Positions 16,913 to 24,432 of a stretch of 64,000 nt of DNA are shown here, in pieces (the first letter of the stretch is position 1; every line of letters starts with the position of its first letter). The translations under genes were made by a program, and so were the position numbers. The stretch is from Kaustia mangrovi (GTDB lineage: Bacteria; Pseudomonadota; Alphaproteobacteria; Rhizobiales; Im1): assembly GCF_015482775.1 (NCBI RefSeq), contig NZ_CP058214.1, forward strand, positions 1,736,001 to 1,800,000. Direction: 5' to 3'. The notes beneath the pieces were generated by a model, which saw only the letters and a list, made by a program, of their open reading frames with translations, searched no databases and had not been told where the DNA came from.

Positions 16913-18289
16913 ATGCACGACGCAAAGCCAGCACGGCCCGCACCGGTCGGATCCGCCGAATCCCACGTCTTTCACCGTTTCCCGAAGGTGACGATGCCGA
17001 GGGCCGTCTCCGGCGAGGGCGTGTACATCGTCGACGACGGCGGCAAGCGCTATATCGACGCCTCGGGCGGGGCGGCGGTGAGCTGCCTCGGCCACAGCCA
17101 TCCCGGCCCGATACGGGCCGTGCAGGAGCAGGTGGAACGCCTTGCCTTCGCCCATACGAGCTTCTTCACCAGCGATGCCGTGGAGGAGCTCGCCGACCTC
17201 CTCGTGGAGGGCGCGCCGGGCGATCTCGACAGGGTCTATCTGGTGTCCGGCGGGTCGGAGGCCGTGGAGACGGCCCTCAAGCTCGCCCGGCAATATTGCG
17301 TGGAGATCGGCCAGCCGCAGCGCCACCGGGTCATATCGCGGCGGCAGAGCTATCACGGCAACACGCTCGGCGCGCTCGGCGCGGGCGGCAATGCGTGGCG
17401 GCGCGCCACCTACGAACCCCTGCTCGCACCGGGCACCCATATCGCGCCCTGCTACGCCTATCGCGACCGCCGCGACGACGAGACCGAGTTCGAATACGGC
17501 CAGAGGGTGGCCGACGAGCTCGAGCAAGCCATCCTCCAGGCCGGCCCGGAGACAGTGATGTGCTTCCTCGCCGAGACGGTCGCCGGCGCAACCCTCGGCG
17601 CGGTGCCGGCCGTGGAGGGCTATTTCCGCCGCATCCGCGAGATCTGCGACCGCTACGGCGTGCTGCTCATCCTAGACGAGGTGATGGCCGGCATGGGGCG
17701 TACCGGCACGCTCTATGCCTGCGAGCAGGAGGGCGTGGCACCCGATCTCGTCTGCATCGCCAAGGGCCTCGGCGCCGGCTACCAACCGGTCGGCGCGGTC
17801 GTGGCGAGCCGGCGGATCTATGACGGCATCGTCTCCGGCTCCGGCTTCTTCCAGCACGGCCACACCTATAGCGGCCACGTCACCGCCTGCGCCGCCGCCG
17901 TGGCGGTCCAGCGCGCGATCCGCGAGGAGAACCTTCTGGAGAATGTCCGCTGCCAGGGCGACTATCTCGCCACGCGGCTCACCGAGCGCTTCGGCAATCA
18001 CCGCCACGTCGGCAACATTCGCGGGCGCGGGCTCTTCATGGGGCTCGAGCTCGTTGCCGACCGCGCCAGCAAGGAGCCGTTCGACCCCTCCTTCAGGGTC
18101 GCCGCCCGGCTCAAGGCGGCCGCGCTCGAGCACGGCCTCATCTGCTATCCGATGGGCGGCGTCCTCGACGGACAGCGGGGCGACCACGCCCTGCTCGCCC
18201 CACCCTTCATCGTCACCGAGAACCAGGTCGACGAGATCGTGGACAAGCTCGACGCCTCGCTCGCCTCGGTCCTGTCCGACATATCCTGA
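16913..18289 (+). CDS. Class III (omega) aminotransferase, PLP-dependent
   Basis: 458 residues from ATG 16913, nine bases after GAGGAAG. The fold-type I core is clear: SGGSEAVETALKLAR binds the PLP phosphate, Asp255 in LILDEVMAGMGRTG contacts the pyridine nitrogen, and Lys284 in CIAKGLGAGYQPVGA is the Schiff-base lysine. The family covers beta-alanine:pyruvate, putrescine and other amine transaminases. The gene is divergent from the SDR/ABC operon and convergent with the RpiR gene (three-base gap). Its likely job is to remove the amino group of a compound imported by the polyamine-type transporter, giving an aldehyde or keto acid for the SDRs. Confidence 0.93.
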   Translation: MHDAKPARPAPVGSAESHVFHRFPKVTMPRAVSGEGVYIVDDGGKRYIDASGGAAVSCLGHSHPGPIRAVQEQVERLAFAHTSFFTSDAVEELADLLVEGAPGDLDRVYLVSGGSEAVETALKLARQYCVEIGQPQRHRVISRRQSYHGNTLGALGAGGNAWRRATYEPLLAPGTHIAPCYAYRDRRDDETEFEYGQRVADELEQAILQAGPETVMCFLAETVAGATLGAVPAVEGYFRRIREICDRYGVLLILDEVMAGMGRTGTLYACEQEGVAPDLVCIAKGLGAGYQPVGAVVASRRIYDGIVSGSGFFQHGHTYSGHVTACAAAVAVQRAIREENLLENVRCQGDYLATRLTERFGNHRHVGNIRGRGLFMGLELVADRASKEPFDPSFRVAARLKAAALEHGLICYPMGGVLDGQRGDHALLAPPFIVTENQVDEIVDKLDASLASVLSDIS

Positions 18290-18292
18290 GGG

Positions 18293-19174
18293 TCAGTCCC
18301 GCCCGTCGACATAGACGCCGAAGCTGTCGAGCTGCAGCTCGCTCCTGGCAATCTCCGCCATGGTCTCGTCGCCGCTTTCCGACACCAGCAGCGCGACGAG
18401 CGCCTGGGCCACGGCGAAGCCTGGCAGGATGGTCGGAAACAGCGACGGCGTGGCGTTCGACACAACGATGCCGACCTCCGCCGGCCCGATCACCGGCGCG
18501 ACCCGGCTGTCGCTCACCGCGACGATCCGTGCGCCGCGCCCGCGCGCGAATTTCACCGCCTTCACCGTGTCCCGCGCATAGGGCTGATAGGAGAAGGCGA
18601 TCAGGACGTCGTTGCTGTCGACATTGCGCAGCTCGTCGGCGAAGGTGCCGCCGACGCCGGTCAGCAGCACCGTCTTGTTCATGAACATCCGGCAGACATA
18701 GTGGAAGTAGAACGCGATGGGGAACAGGCTGCGCAGGCCGAGAATGTAGACCCGGCGCGCGCCCGAGATCAGCGCGCAGGCCTTGTTGAGCTGCTCCAGG
18801 GCGTCGGCGTCGAATGTGGCGCGCAGATTGTCCTGTTCCTGCGCGACCATGTTCTCCACCAGCGTCGCGCTGGCCGAGCCGCGCGGCTGCCGGCGCAGCG
18901 TCTGCGCCCTGCCCGACCATGACGAGGACGAACCGCGCGCCATGAGCCAGTCCCGGAACCGGTCGCGGAACGGATCGTAGCTGTCGAAGCCGAGCTGGCG
19001 GGCGAGCCTCAGCATGGTGCTGGGATGCACCTTGGCGCTCTCGGCCGCCGAGCGCATGGAGTTGAGCGCGATCGTCTCCGGATTGTCGATCACGAAGCGG
19101 GCGGCCTGGCGCAATTGCGGGCTGAGACCGGAAAAACGCTGCTCGATGAGGCTTATGATCTCGCTGTCGTTCAT
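18293..19174 (-). CDS. RpiR/MurR-family transcriptional regulator (HTH + SIS)
   Basis: 293 residues. The N-terminal HTH_6 domain (about 1-80) includes SAAESAKVHPSTMLRLARQLGF. The SIS sugar-phosphate-type domain spans about 125-265, with ILGLRSLFPIAFYF and AFSYQPYARDTVKAVKFA. Non-sugar RpiR regulators exist next to amine and amino-acid pathways, so the effector need not be a phosphosugar. It is convergent with the aminotransferase and is the only regulator inside the 7.9-19.2 kb cluster, hence the best candidate to control it. Confidence 0.9.
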   Translation of the reverse strand: MNDSEIISLIEQRFSGLSPQLRQAARFVIDNPETIALNSMRSAAESAKVHPSTMLRLARQLGFDSYDPFRDRFRDWLMARGSSSSWSGRAQTLRRQPRGSASATLVENMVAQEQDNLRATFDADALEQLNKACALISGARRVYILGLRSLFPIAFYFHYVCRMFMNKTVLLTGVGGTFADELRNVDSNDVLIAFSYQPYARDTVKAVKFARGRGARIVAVSDSRVAPVIGPAEVGIVVSNATPSLFPTILPGFAVAQALVALLVSESGDETMAEIARSELQLDSFGVYVDGRD

Positions 19175-19282
19175 AGCGCCCAGATATTACACGAGTCCCC
19201 GGCCCGGGCGAGACCGCAACATGCCTGCATCGCCGCTTCGGGACCGTTTTCCAGAGACTTGTCCGCAAACTGCCGCGTCGGC

Positions 19283-20197
19283 CTAGCCGGCCGGGCGGTC
19301 GCCATACACCTCGGCACGGCATTCCTCCTCGCGGCCGCGCACGACGCGGCGGCCGGCGAGGTCTCCGCGCGTTTCCGTGACGACGGTGCACTGGCCCTCG
19401 GGCTCGGTGTCGGTGTGGAAATAGATGACCACCCAGTCCCTGATCCGGCCGAGCTCGTGGGCAAGCCGCGTATTGGAGTAGAGCGCGGTGAACTCCCAGG
19501 CGTCGCGCCGCGTATGGAGGATCGGCAGCCAGGCCTCGCCCGACGGGTTGAAGCGCTTCGGCGCGATGAGCTGGAGACGGCCGTCTTGCGCCTTCCGCCG
19601 GTACTCGTCGTCGACATCGAGAATCAGGGCGACGGAGGGGCGCATGCCGGGCTGAGGGCGCGCTCGAACCCTCAGCCGCCCGAGCCTCTGGGCGAGCTCG
19701 GCATCGAGCATCCTCAGGCGCCGGTCGCCCATGCCGGCCACGCCCGCCGCCCGGCCGTCGTGAATGGCGGTCTCCAGCGCCTCCAGGCTGTCCAGATGAA
19801 GCTCCTCGTGGAGCCGGCGGGCAAGCTCCGGGCCGATGCCCGGCAGGGTCCGGAACAGGTTTTCCGGATCGAGCTGCCCGCGCACGCGGTCGAGCTGGGG
19901 CCAGCGCCCCGTGGTCAGCATCTGAGCGATCGCGGCGGCGATGGAGGGGCCGATGCCCGGAAGCGCCATCAGCGCCTCCCGCCCCCCGTCCGCGAAGAGG
20001 CCGGCCACCGGGTGCTCCAGATGATCGAGCAGGTCGGCGGCACGGCGATAGGCGCCGACGCGGAAGCCGTCGGCCTCCTGCTGCTCGAGCACGTCGGCAT
20101 AGTCGCGCAGCCGGCCGGCGATGGCCGCATTGCCGCCGCCCGCCTCATCCGGCGCGCCCATCACCCCGGGTCTCGGGCTGCGGTCGGCCATCGTCAT
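19283..20197 (-). CDS. Helix-hairpin-helix DNA-binding protein (PolX N-terminal-like)
   Basis: 304 residues. The ATG overlaps the stop of the HPF gene (start 20197, stop 20194-20196). The first 60 residues resemble the polymerase-beta 8-kDa domain (AGRLRDYADVLEQQ, FRVGAYRRAADLLDHLE). Two classical HhH motifs follow: ALPGIGPSIAAAIAQML near 79-95 and TLPGIGPELARRLHEEL near 116-132, with a possible third at GMGDRRL. No nucleotidyltransferase or PHP active site follows; the C-terminal half is a separate domain of unknown role. It probably binds structured or damaged DNA. Coupling to the hibernation factor suggests expression in stress or stationary phase. Confidence 0.75.
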   Translation of the reverse strand: MTMADRSPRPGVMGAPDEAGGGNAAIAGRLRDYADVLEQQEADGFRVGAYRRAADLLDHLEHPVAGLFADGGREALMALPGIGPSIAAAIAQMLTTGRWPQLDRVRGQLDPENLFRTLPGIGPELARRLHEELHLDSLEALETAIHDGRAAGVAGMGDRRLRMLDAELAQRLGRLRVRARPQPGMRPSVALILDVDDEYRRKAQDGRLQLIAPKRFNPSGEAWLPILHTRRDAWEFTALYSNTRLAHELGRIRDWVVIYFHTDTEPEGQCTVVTETRGDLAGRRVVRGREEECRAEVYGDRPAG

Positions 20198-20766
20198 CGC
20201 ATGGCATGCTTGCCCATGAGCTTCACCGTACTGGCCTGCGGGCCCTTCTCGCCCATTTCCTCCGCGAAGGTCACGCGGGTTCCGGGCCCGAGCGCGGCCA
20301 TGTCGGCGTTCAGAAGGCTGTTGCGGTGGAAATAAATCTCGCGGCCATCCGCCGTCTCCAGGAAGCCATGATCGCCCGACGGCGCGAGCCTCGCCACCGT
20401 CGCGACCGGCGACTGCTCGTGGGTCTTGACCTTGCCCTGCAGCTTGCGGACATGGTCCTGGAGTTGCCGCCGCGCCCGCCTGAAGGCGTCGCTGATGGCG
20501 AAGCGCACATCGGCATGGCGTTCGTCGACCTTCGGCGTCCGGCTGGTATTGACCTCGCGCCCGTCCGGCAGCGAGAGATGGATATTGACCTCGTAGAGAC
20601 CGCCCGAGCGCTGATGTTCCCCGGGCCCCTTCAGGACCACGCGGCAGGCGGTGATGCGCCCGAACCGCGTCTCCAGCTCGCCGACATGTTCCTCGATGAA
20701 GTCCTGCAGCGTCAGGCCGGGGCTCATGCCCTGATAGGCGATCTCGACCGGGGTCTCCATATCCAT
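20194..20766 (-). CDS. HPF/RaiA ribosome hibernation domain fused to a cold-shock domain
   Basis: 190 residues in two parts. Residues 5-110 have the S30AE (HPF/RaiA) beta-alpha-beta fold with conserved spacing; SDAFRRARRQLQDHVRKLQG is the long second helix that enters the ribosomal A/P site. Residues 120-188 form a cold-shock OB fold with HGFLETADGREIYFHR (RNP-like motifs) and GPQASTVKL. The long dimerisation tail of long-form HPF is absent, replaced by the cold-shock domain. A perfect FNR/FixK-type box lies 71 bases upstream. Probable role: silencing ribosomes and binding RNA at low oxygen. The stop overlaps the HhH gene. Confidence 0.87.
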   Translation of the reverse strand: MDMETPVEIAYQGMSPGLTLQDFIEEHVGELETRFGRITACRVVLKGPGEHQRSGGLYEVNIHLSLPDGREVNTSRTPKVDERHADVRFAISDAFRRARRQLQDHVRKLQGKVKTHEQSPVATVARLAPSGDHGFLETADGREIYFHRNSLLNADMAALGPGTRVTFAEEMGEKGPQASTVKLMGKHAMR

Positions 20767-20836
20767 CCTCCGTTATTGTCCGGGAAGGCCCTTGAAGGGC
20801 TTGGTGTCTTGTACCGCGCGGAGGGCGGACCCGGCC

Positions 20837-20850
20837 TTGATACGGATCAA
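20837..20850. promoter_or_regulatory. FNR/FixK-type box (perfect)
   Basis: TTGATACGGATCAA fits TTGAT-N4-ATCAA exactly. It is centred about 77 bases upstream of the HPF-cold-shock start, a usual distance for an activator site at about -41 from a start point with a short leader. It predicts induction when oxygen falls. No FNR or FixK gene lies in the window, so the protein must be encoded elsewhere. Confidence 0.7.
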
Positions 20851-20889
20851 ACGGGCCGCGCAACCGGACCCGGATGGCTGGTCGCCGCC

Positions 20890-21168
20890 TCAGCTCCCGC
20901 CATGCCCTTTCCGTGGCCGGAGCAAGGCCATGTCGTCGCCGGCATCGTCCGGCCGGTCGACGATCTCGGCGTCGTCGCGGTCGATCCGGTCGCGCAGCCT
21001 GTGCAGGCCCTGCTTGGCCGCCCGGACCTGCCGGACAATGGCCTCGAGATAGGCGCGGTCCGCCGGATTGTCGCTGTTGCGCAACTCGTGGCGCAGGACT
21101 TCGAGATAGCAGTCTGCGGCCTGGAGGCTGTTGGCAAGCTCATGGAGAACAGGTCGAAGCGGCTTCAT
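20890..21168 (-). CDS. Small helical protein resembling a histidine-kinase dimerisation (H-box) hairpin
   Basis: 92 residues from ATG 21168; a frame to 21228 has an arginine-rich start that is probably not translated. Residues 9-26 read HELANSLQAADCYLEVL, close to the H-box of HisKA domains (HE[LI]xN/T-x-L). A second amphipathic helix follows (YLEAIVRQVRAAKQGLHRLRD). No catalytic ATPase domain follows; the tail is short and charged. It could be a phosphotransfer hairpin or just a two-helix protein of similar look. It stands upstream of the HPF gene on the same strand, with an FNR-like box further upstream. Confidence 0.55.
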   Translation of the reverse strand: MKPLRPVLHELANSLQAADCYLEVLRHELRNSDNPADRAYLEAIVRQVRAAKQGLHRLRDRIDRDDAEIVDRPDDAGDDMALLRPRKGHGGS

Positions 21169-21338
21169 GACGGTCTCGCGGACCCGACGTCGCAGCCTCA
21201 CCCCTTCTCCGGTGAGCCTTGTCGGCATCGGGGCAATGGCGGGCCAAGCCCACCCATGGCAAAGGGAAAGTATGACTCCAACTGCACGCCCGGATCAATA
21301 AAGCCCGTTCACGACGATGGTTCGACGGGTCGCGCCGA

Positions 21339-21352
21339 TTGATCCATGTCAT
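21339..21352. promoter_or_regulatory. Near-consensus FNR/FixK-type box in a 315-base divergent spacer
   Basis: TTGATCCATGTCAT keeps the TTGAT half and most of the right half (consensus ATCAA). It lies between the H-box-like gene (starts 21168, minus) and the holin-like gene (starts 21484, plus), so it could serve either. The rest of the 21169-21483 spacer holds no open frame with coding character. Confidence 0.45.
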
Positions 21353-21483
21353 GGCCGCGGGACAGCGCGGCGGCTCACGATGGGGCGTGAGCTGCCCGGG
21401 CGCTCCATCACGCGGAGCGTGACGCCGGAAGCGGGCTCTGCCCTGCCCATCCGGCCCGGCAGCCGGGATGAGGAGCAGGCACG

Positions 21484-21732
21484 ATGAACAAGTTGCAGCC
21501 CCTGGCGCTCGGTGCCGCATTCGGCATTCTGGGCGCCATCTACATGTTCTTTCTCGGCATCACGGCGATGTTCGGATGGGGCACCCCCATCGTGGAGGCC
21601 ATCGCCTCCTTCTATATCGGCTACGGCGCGTCGCTCGGCGGAGCGATCATCGGAGCGGTCTGGGCGTTTGTCGATTGCTTCATCGCGGGCTTCCTGACCG
21701 CCTGGCTCTATAACCGGTTCGTCCGGCCGTAG
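21484..21732 (+). CDS. Small membrane protein, bacteriophage-holin-like family
   Basis: 82 residues with two or three hydrophobic segments (about 7-30, 36-50 and 54-76) separated by GWGTPIVEAI. It matches a short chromosomal family usually labelled bacteriophage holin, defined by SFYIGYGASLGGAIIGAVWAF and a final AWLYNRF. These proteins occur without phage genes and no lysis gene is present here, so lysis is unlikely. A GAGGAGCAGGCACG leader provides the ribosome site. It is divergent from the HPF group and may share the FNR-like box. Confidence 0.75.
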   Translation: MNKLQPLALGAAFGILGAIYMFFLGITAMFGWGTPIVEAIASFYIGYGASLGGAIIGAVWAFVDCFIAGFLTAWLYNRFVRP

Positions 21733-21777
21733 CGGCCCGGACGGAGCCGTTGCCGGGACGATCGGGCGGGCCGCCCC

Positions 21778-22143
21778 CTAGAATGTGAGGAGCCACTTGC
21801 CGTTGGGATACTTGCACAGCGGTGCGGTGTAGGGGTTGCCCTGTCCGGTCAGGAACTCGTGGGTGATCACCGCGCAGCGCATGCCGTCGCGCTCGAAGGT
21901 CTTCTTCAGGACAGCCTCGCCGCTGCGCCCGGTCTTGTCGAGCTGCCATTTGCTTGTCGCACCCACCTTGTAGGTCTCCAGCACCTGGCGAATGCTCTGT
22001 CGGATCAGGGCGATCTCGTCCTTCGACAGGGCGTTGCTGCCCCGCCCGAACGGGCTGTTGAGCTGGGCCGACGCCGGAACCGCACTGCCCGCCGACAGGA
22101 CCGCGATACAGGCGGCAAGGAGGACTCTGGAGAGGGTAGACAT
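21778..22143 (-). CDS. Exported protein of the surface-antigen-like family (RT0821-type fold)
   Basis: 121 residues with a Sec signal peptide (MSTLSRVLLAACIAVLSAG then SAVPASAQ). The mature part has the arrangement of small alphaproteobacterial outer-membrane or periplasmic proteins often called surface antigens: a helix (SKDEIALIRQSIRQVLE), a strand with W, then two cysteines (MRCAVI and APLCKYPNGKW) probably disulphide-bonded. There is no lipobox, so it is soluble or peripherally bound. The function is unknown. Confidence 0.7.
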   Translation of the reverse strand: MSTLSRVLLAACIAVLSAGSAVPASAQLNSPFGRGSNALSKDEIALIRQSIRQVLETYKVGATSKWQLDKTGRSGEAVLKKTFERDGMRCAVITHEFLTGQGNPYTAPLCKYPNGKWLLTF

Positions 22144-22335
22144 GGGCCGTCAAGCTCCCTGATCTGCGGCTGGCGTTCATCGCTTTCGCCCGCCACTATG
22201 CCCCACTCCGTTTTGCAAGGTAAACCGGCTTTCGTGCCATGGATGACCGACGCCATATTGCTCGGTCTGCGTCTTACCCTCTATGAATAGGCTTCCCACC
22301 GCGAGCAACTCCAAAGCGAAACGAATGCTGGAACG

Positions 22336-23466
22336 ATGATCCGCTACCCGAGCCCCCGAATATCCGCGCTTGTCCCGTCTGTGCTGGTCGCCCTCTTCGT
22401 GCTCGTGGCGGCCACCTGCCAGGCCGGCGCGCAGGACAGCCAGCCATCGTCGCCGGAAGCGACGCCGGAACGCGTCACCGTCGGCGTGAGGCTCAGCGCA
22501 CCCTTCGTGATAGCAGAGGGCGACGGCTTCACCGGGCTGTCCGTGGAGCTCTGGGAGGACCTCGCCTCGCGCCTTGGTCTTCAATGGGATTACAGGACCT
22601 ACGATACGGCACGCGCCCTTGTCGATGCGACCGCCGCGGGCGAGGTGGATGTCGCGGTGACCAATCTGACGGTCACGGAGAGGCGGGCCCAGCGTGTCGA
22701 CTTCACCCAGCCCTGGTTCGACGGGGGCCTGCGCATCCTCACGCGCGCCGACCAGGGCAGCAGTTTCCGGGACGTGATCGCCGGCCTGCGCGACAGCGGC
22801 TACCTCAGGGCCTATGCCTGGATCGGCTTCGTCATTCTCGCCGCCACCTTGGGCATGACCATCTTCTACCGCCGGTTCGACAGCGACTTCCCGGCCCGAT
22901 GGCGCGACGGGCTCGCGGAGAGCTTCTACAACGTCATGGTCGTCGTGACATCCGGCAAGATGGCCATGAGCAAGAACCTGTTCGGATGGATCGGCCGCAT
23001 CTTCCAGGGCATCTGGCTGCTCGCCGGCGTGGCCCTGATCGCCTATGTCACCTCGACCGTCACCAGCGTGATGACCGCGCTCGCCATCACCAGCCAGATC
23101 AACAGCGTCGACGACCTGCCCGGCAAGACGGTCGGCGTCCTGGACGGCAGCGTCGGCGAGGATTATGCCGAGGAGGCCGGGCTGAGGATCCTGGCCTTCC
23201 CGGATCTCGAAAACGCCGCCGATGCGCTGCTCGACGGCACGGTCGTCGCCGTCATCGCCGATACCGCAGTCCTCGAATATTATGCCAAGACGCATGCGGA
23301 CCAGCCGCTCGAGGTCGTCGGGCGCATCTTCGAGCCGAGCAAATACGCCTTCGCCACGACGCGCAATGACGGCCTGCGCCGCCCGCTCACCATCGAGATC
23401 CTGAAAGCCCACGAAGCCGACGAAATCGAGGCGCTGAGGATCAAGTATTTCGGCGAGGGATCGTGA
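22336..23466 (+). CDS. Prokaryotic ionotropic-glutamate-receptor-like channel (periplasmic binding lobes split by a pore)
   Basis: 376 residues. A signal peptide (1-32) precedes binding lobe S1 (about 46-140), with the amino-acid-receptor Arg in NLTVTERRAQRVDFT. A membrane helix follows at about 160-178, a re-entrant P-loop candidate at 193-212 (SFYNVMVVVTSGKMAMSK), a second helix at 218-248 with AYVTSTVTSVMTAL, and then lobe S2 (255-370, including DDLPGKTVGVLDGS and VAVIADTAVLEYY). This S1-M1-P-M2-S2 order is that of GluR0-type channels. The potassium-channel filter TVGYG is missing; the pore reads TSGKMAM. Stand-alone ABC receptors lack the internal helices, so that alternative is unlikely. 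It is a single-gene unit. Confidence 0.82.
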   Translation: MIRYPSPRISALVPSVLVALFVLVAATCQAGAQDSQPSSPEATPERVTVGVRLSAPFVIAEGDGFTGLSVELWEDLASRLGLQWDYRTYDTARALVDATAAGEVDVAVTNLTVTERRAQRVDFTQPWFDGGLRILTRADQGSSFRDVIAGLRDSGYLRAYAWIGFVILAATLGMTIFYRRFDSDFPARWRDGLAESFYNVMVVVTSGKMAMSKNLFGWIGRIFQGIWLLAGVALIAYVTSTVTSVMTALAITSQINSVDDLPGKTVGVLDGSVGEDYAEEAGLRILAFPDLENAADALLDGTVVAVIADTAVLEYYAKTHADQPLEVVGRIFEPSKYAFATTRNDGLRRPLTIEILKAHEADEIEALRIKYFGEGS

Positions 23467-23668
23467 CGAGGCAAGCCTGCCCCCGCCGCCCATGGCGGCA
23501 TCGTCGGCCGGCGTGGCCGGGGGATAGCGCGCCGGATAACCAGATCGGACTTGGATTGTCAGTGCACTGTGTTAGCGTTTGCCTTGCCGGCCAAGGGGCA
23601 TGGCGTGCGGACCGGACGTTCGGGCGCATGCAGGGCTGGCGGATCGACCAACCGGGGAGTTCACAATC

Positions 23669-24292
23669 ATGACCTTGTTTCGGACCCTGGCGGTGTTCGC
23701 CGCCGCATTGGTGGTGGGGGCCGTCGGTCTCTCGTCGACCGGCCATGCGCGTGTTCCCGGCAGCTATCAGCAGACCTGCCGCGACATCCGCATCGTCAAT
23801 GTCGGATCCTCCGACGCGCAGCTCATCGCGCAATGCCGCAAGCGCAACGGCAAATGGAACAAGTCCAGCATCGCCTACAAGCGCTGCAGGAGCGACATCT
23901 ACAATGACAACGGCAAGCTGCGCTGCGACGAGCGAGGCAAGCCGCTGCCGCGGGGAAGCTGGCAGGAAACCTGCCGCGACGCCGACATTCGCGGCAACAC
24001 CCTCACCGCGCGCTGCAGGACGCGCAGCGGCGACATGCGCAAGACCAGCATCAACTATCGCCAGTGCCGCAGCGAGATCTACAATGACGATGGCCATCTG
24101 CGCTGCAAGGGTGCCGGGAGGATGCCCGGCGGAAGCTGGAAGGAGACCTGCCGCAATGCCCGCCTCGACGGCAACAAGCTTCATGCGGTCTGCCAGAAGC
24201 GCGACGGAAGCTGGAGAAAGACGGATATCAAGTACAACAAGTGCAAGAATGACCGGGTCATGAACGACAATGGCCATCTGAAGTGCGGCTGA
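23669..24292 (+). CDS. Secreted cyanovirin-N-homology (CVNH) lectin-like protein with three repeats
   Basis: 207 residues from ATG 23669 after GGGGAG; a longer in-frame start at 23579 is poorly supported. Signal peptide 1-27. Three repeats follow at about 31-86, 96-146 and 155-206, each beginning GS[YW]xxTCR and ending NGxLxC or DGxLxC. Cysteines are at 37/56/73/86, 102/116/133/146 and 161/175/192/206. The first two of each set match the classical CVNH disulphide; the other two are extra. Ordinary CVNH domains contain two repeats that swap strands, so an odd third copy is unusual. The protein is strongly basic. The likely role is glycan binding outside the cytoplasm; the ligand is unknown. 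Confidence 0.83.
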   Translation: MTLFRTLAVFAAALVVGAVGLSSTGHARVPGSYQQTCRDIRIVNVGSSDAQLIAQCRKRNGKWNKSSIAYKRCRSDIYNDNGKLRCDERGKPLPRGSWQETCRDADIRGNTLTARCRTRSGDMRKTSINYRQCRSEIYNDDGHLRCKGAGRMPGGSWKETCRNARLDGNKLHAVCQKRDGSWRKTDIKYNKCKNDRVMNDNGHLKCG

Positions 24293-24337
24293 GGAACCGG
24301 GTCGTCTGATCCCGGCAACCCGCACGGACGGCACCGG

Positions 24338-24379
24338 GGCCGGCGGTCGCGGCGTATCGCGCGCCAGCAGCCGCCGGCC
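24338..24379 (+). terminator. Long GC hairpin after the CVNH gene
   Basis: GGCCGGCGG pairs perfectly with CCGCCGGCC across a 24-base loop, and imperfect GC pairing continues outside the stem. It lies 46 bases after the CVNH stop and ends 54 bases before the next start. No U tract follows, so it may be a Rho-assisted terminator or an mRNA 3-prime stabiliser. Confidence 0.4.
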
Positions 24380-24432
24380 ACCCCGGCGCGGATGTTGCGG
24401 GACAACGCCCCGCCAAATGGAAGGATGCAAGC

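Noticed and set aside
21484-21732. Prophage remnant suggested by the holin-like protein
   Set aside because: No endolysin, integrase, structural gene or attachment repeat is nearby; this small family is common outside phages.
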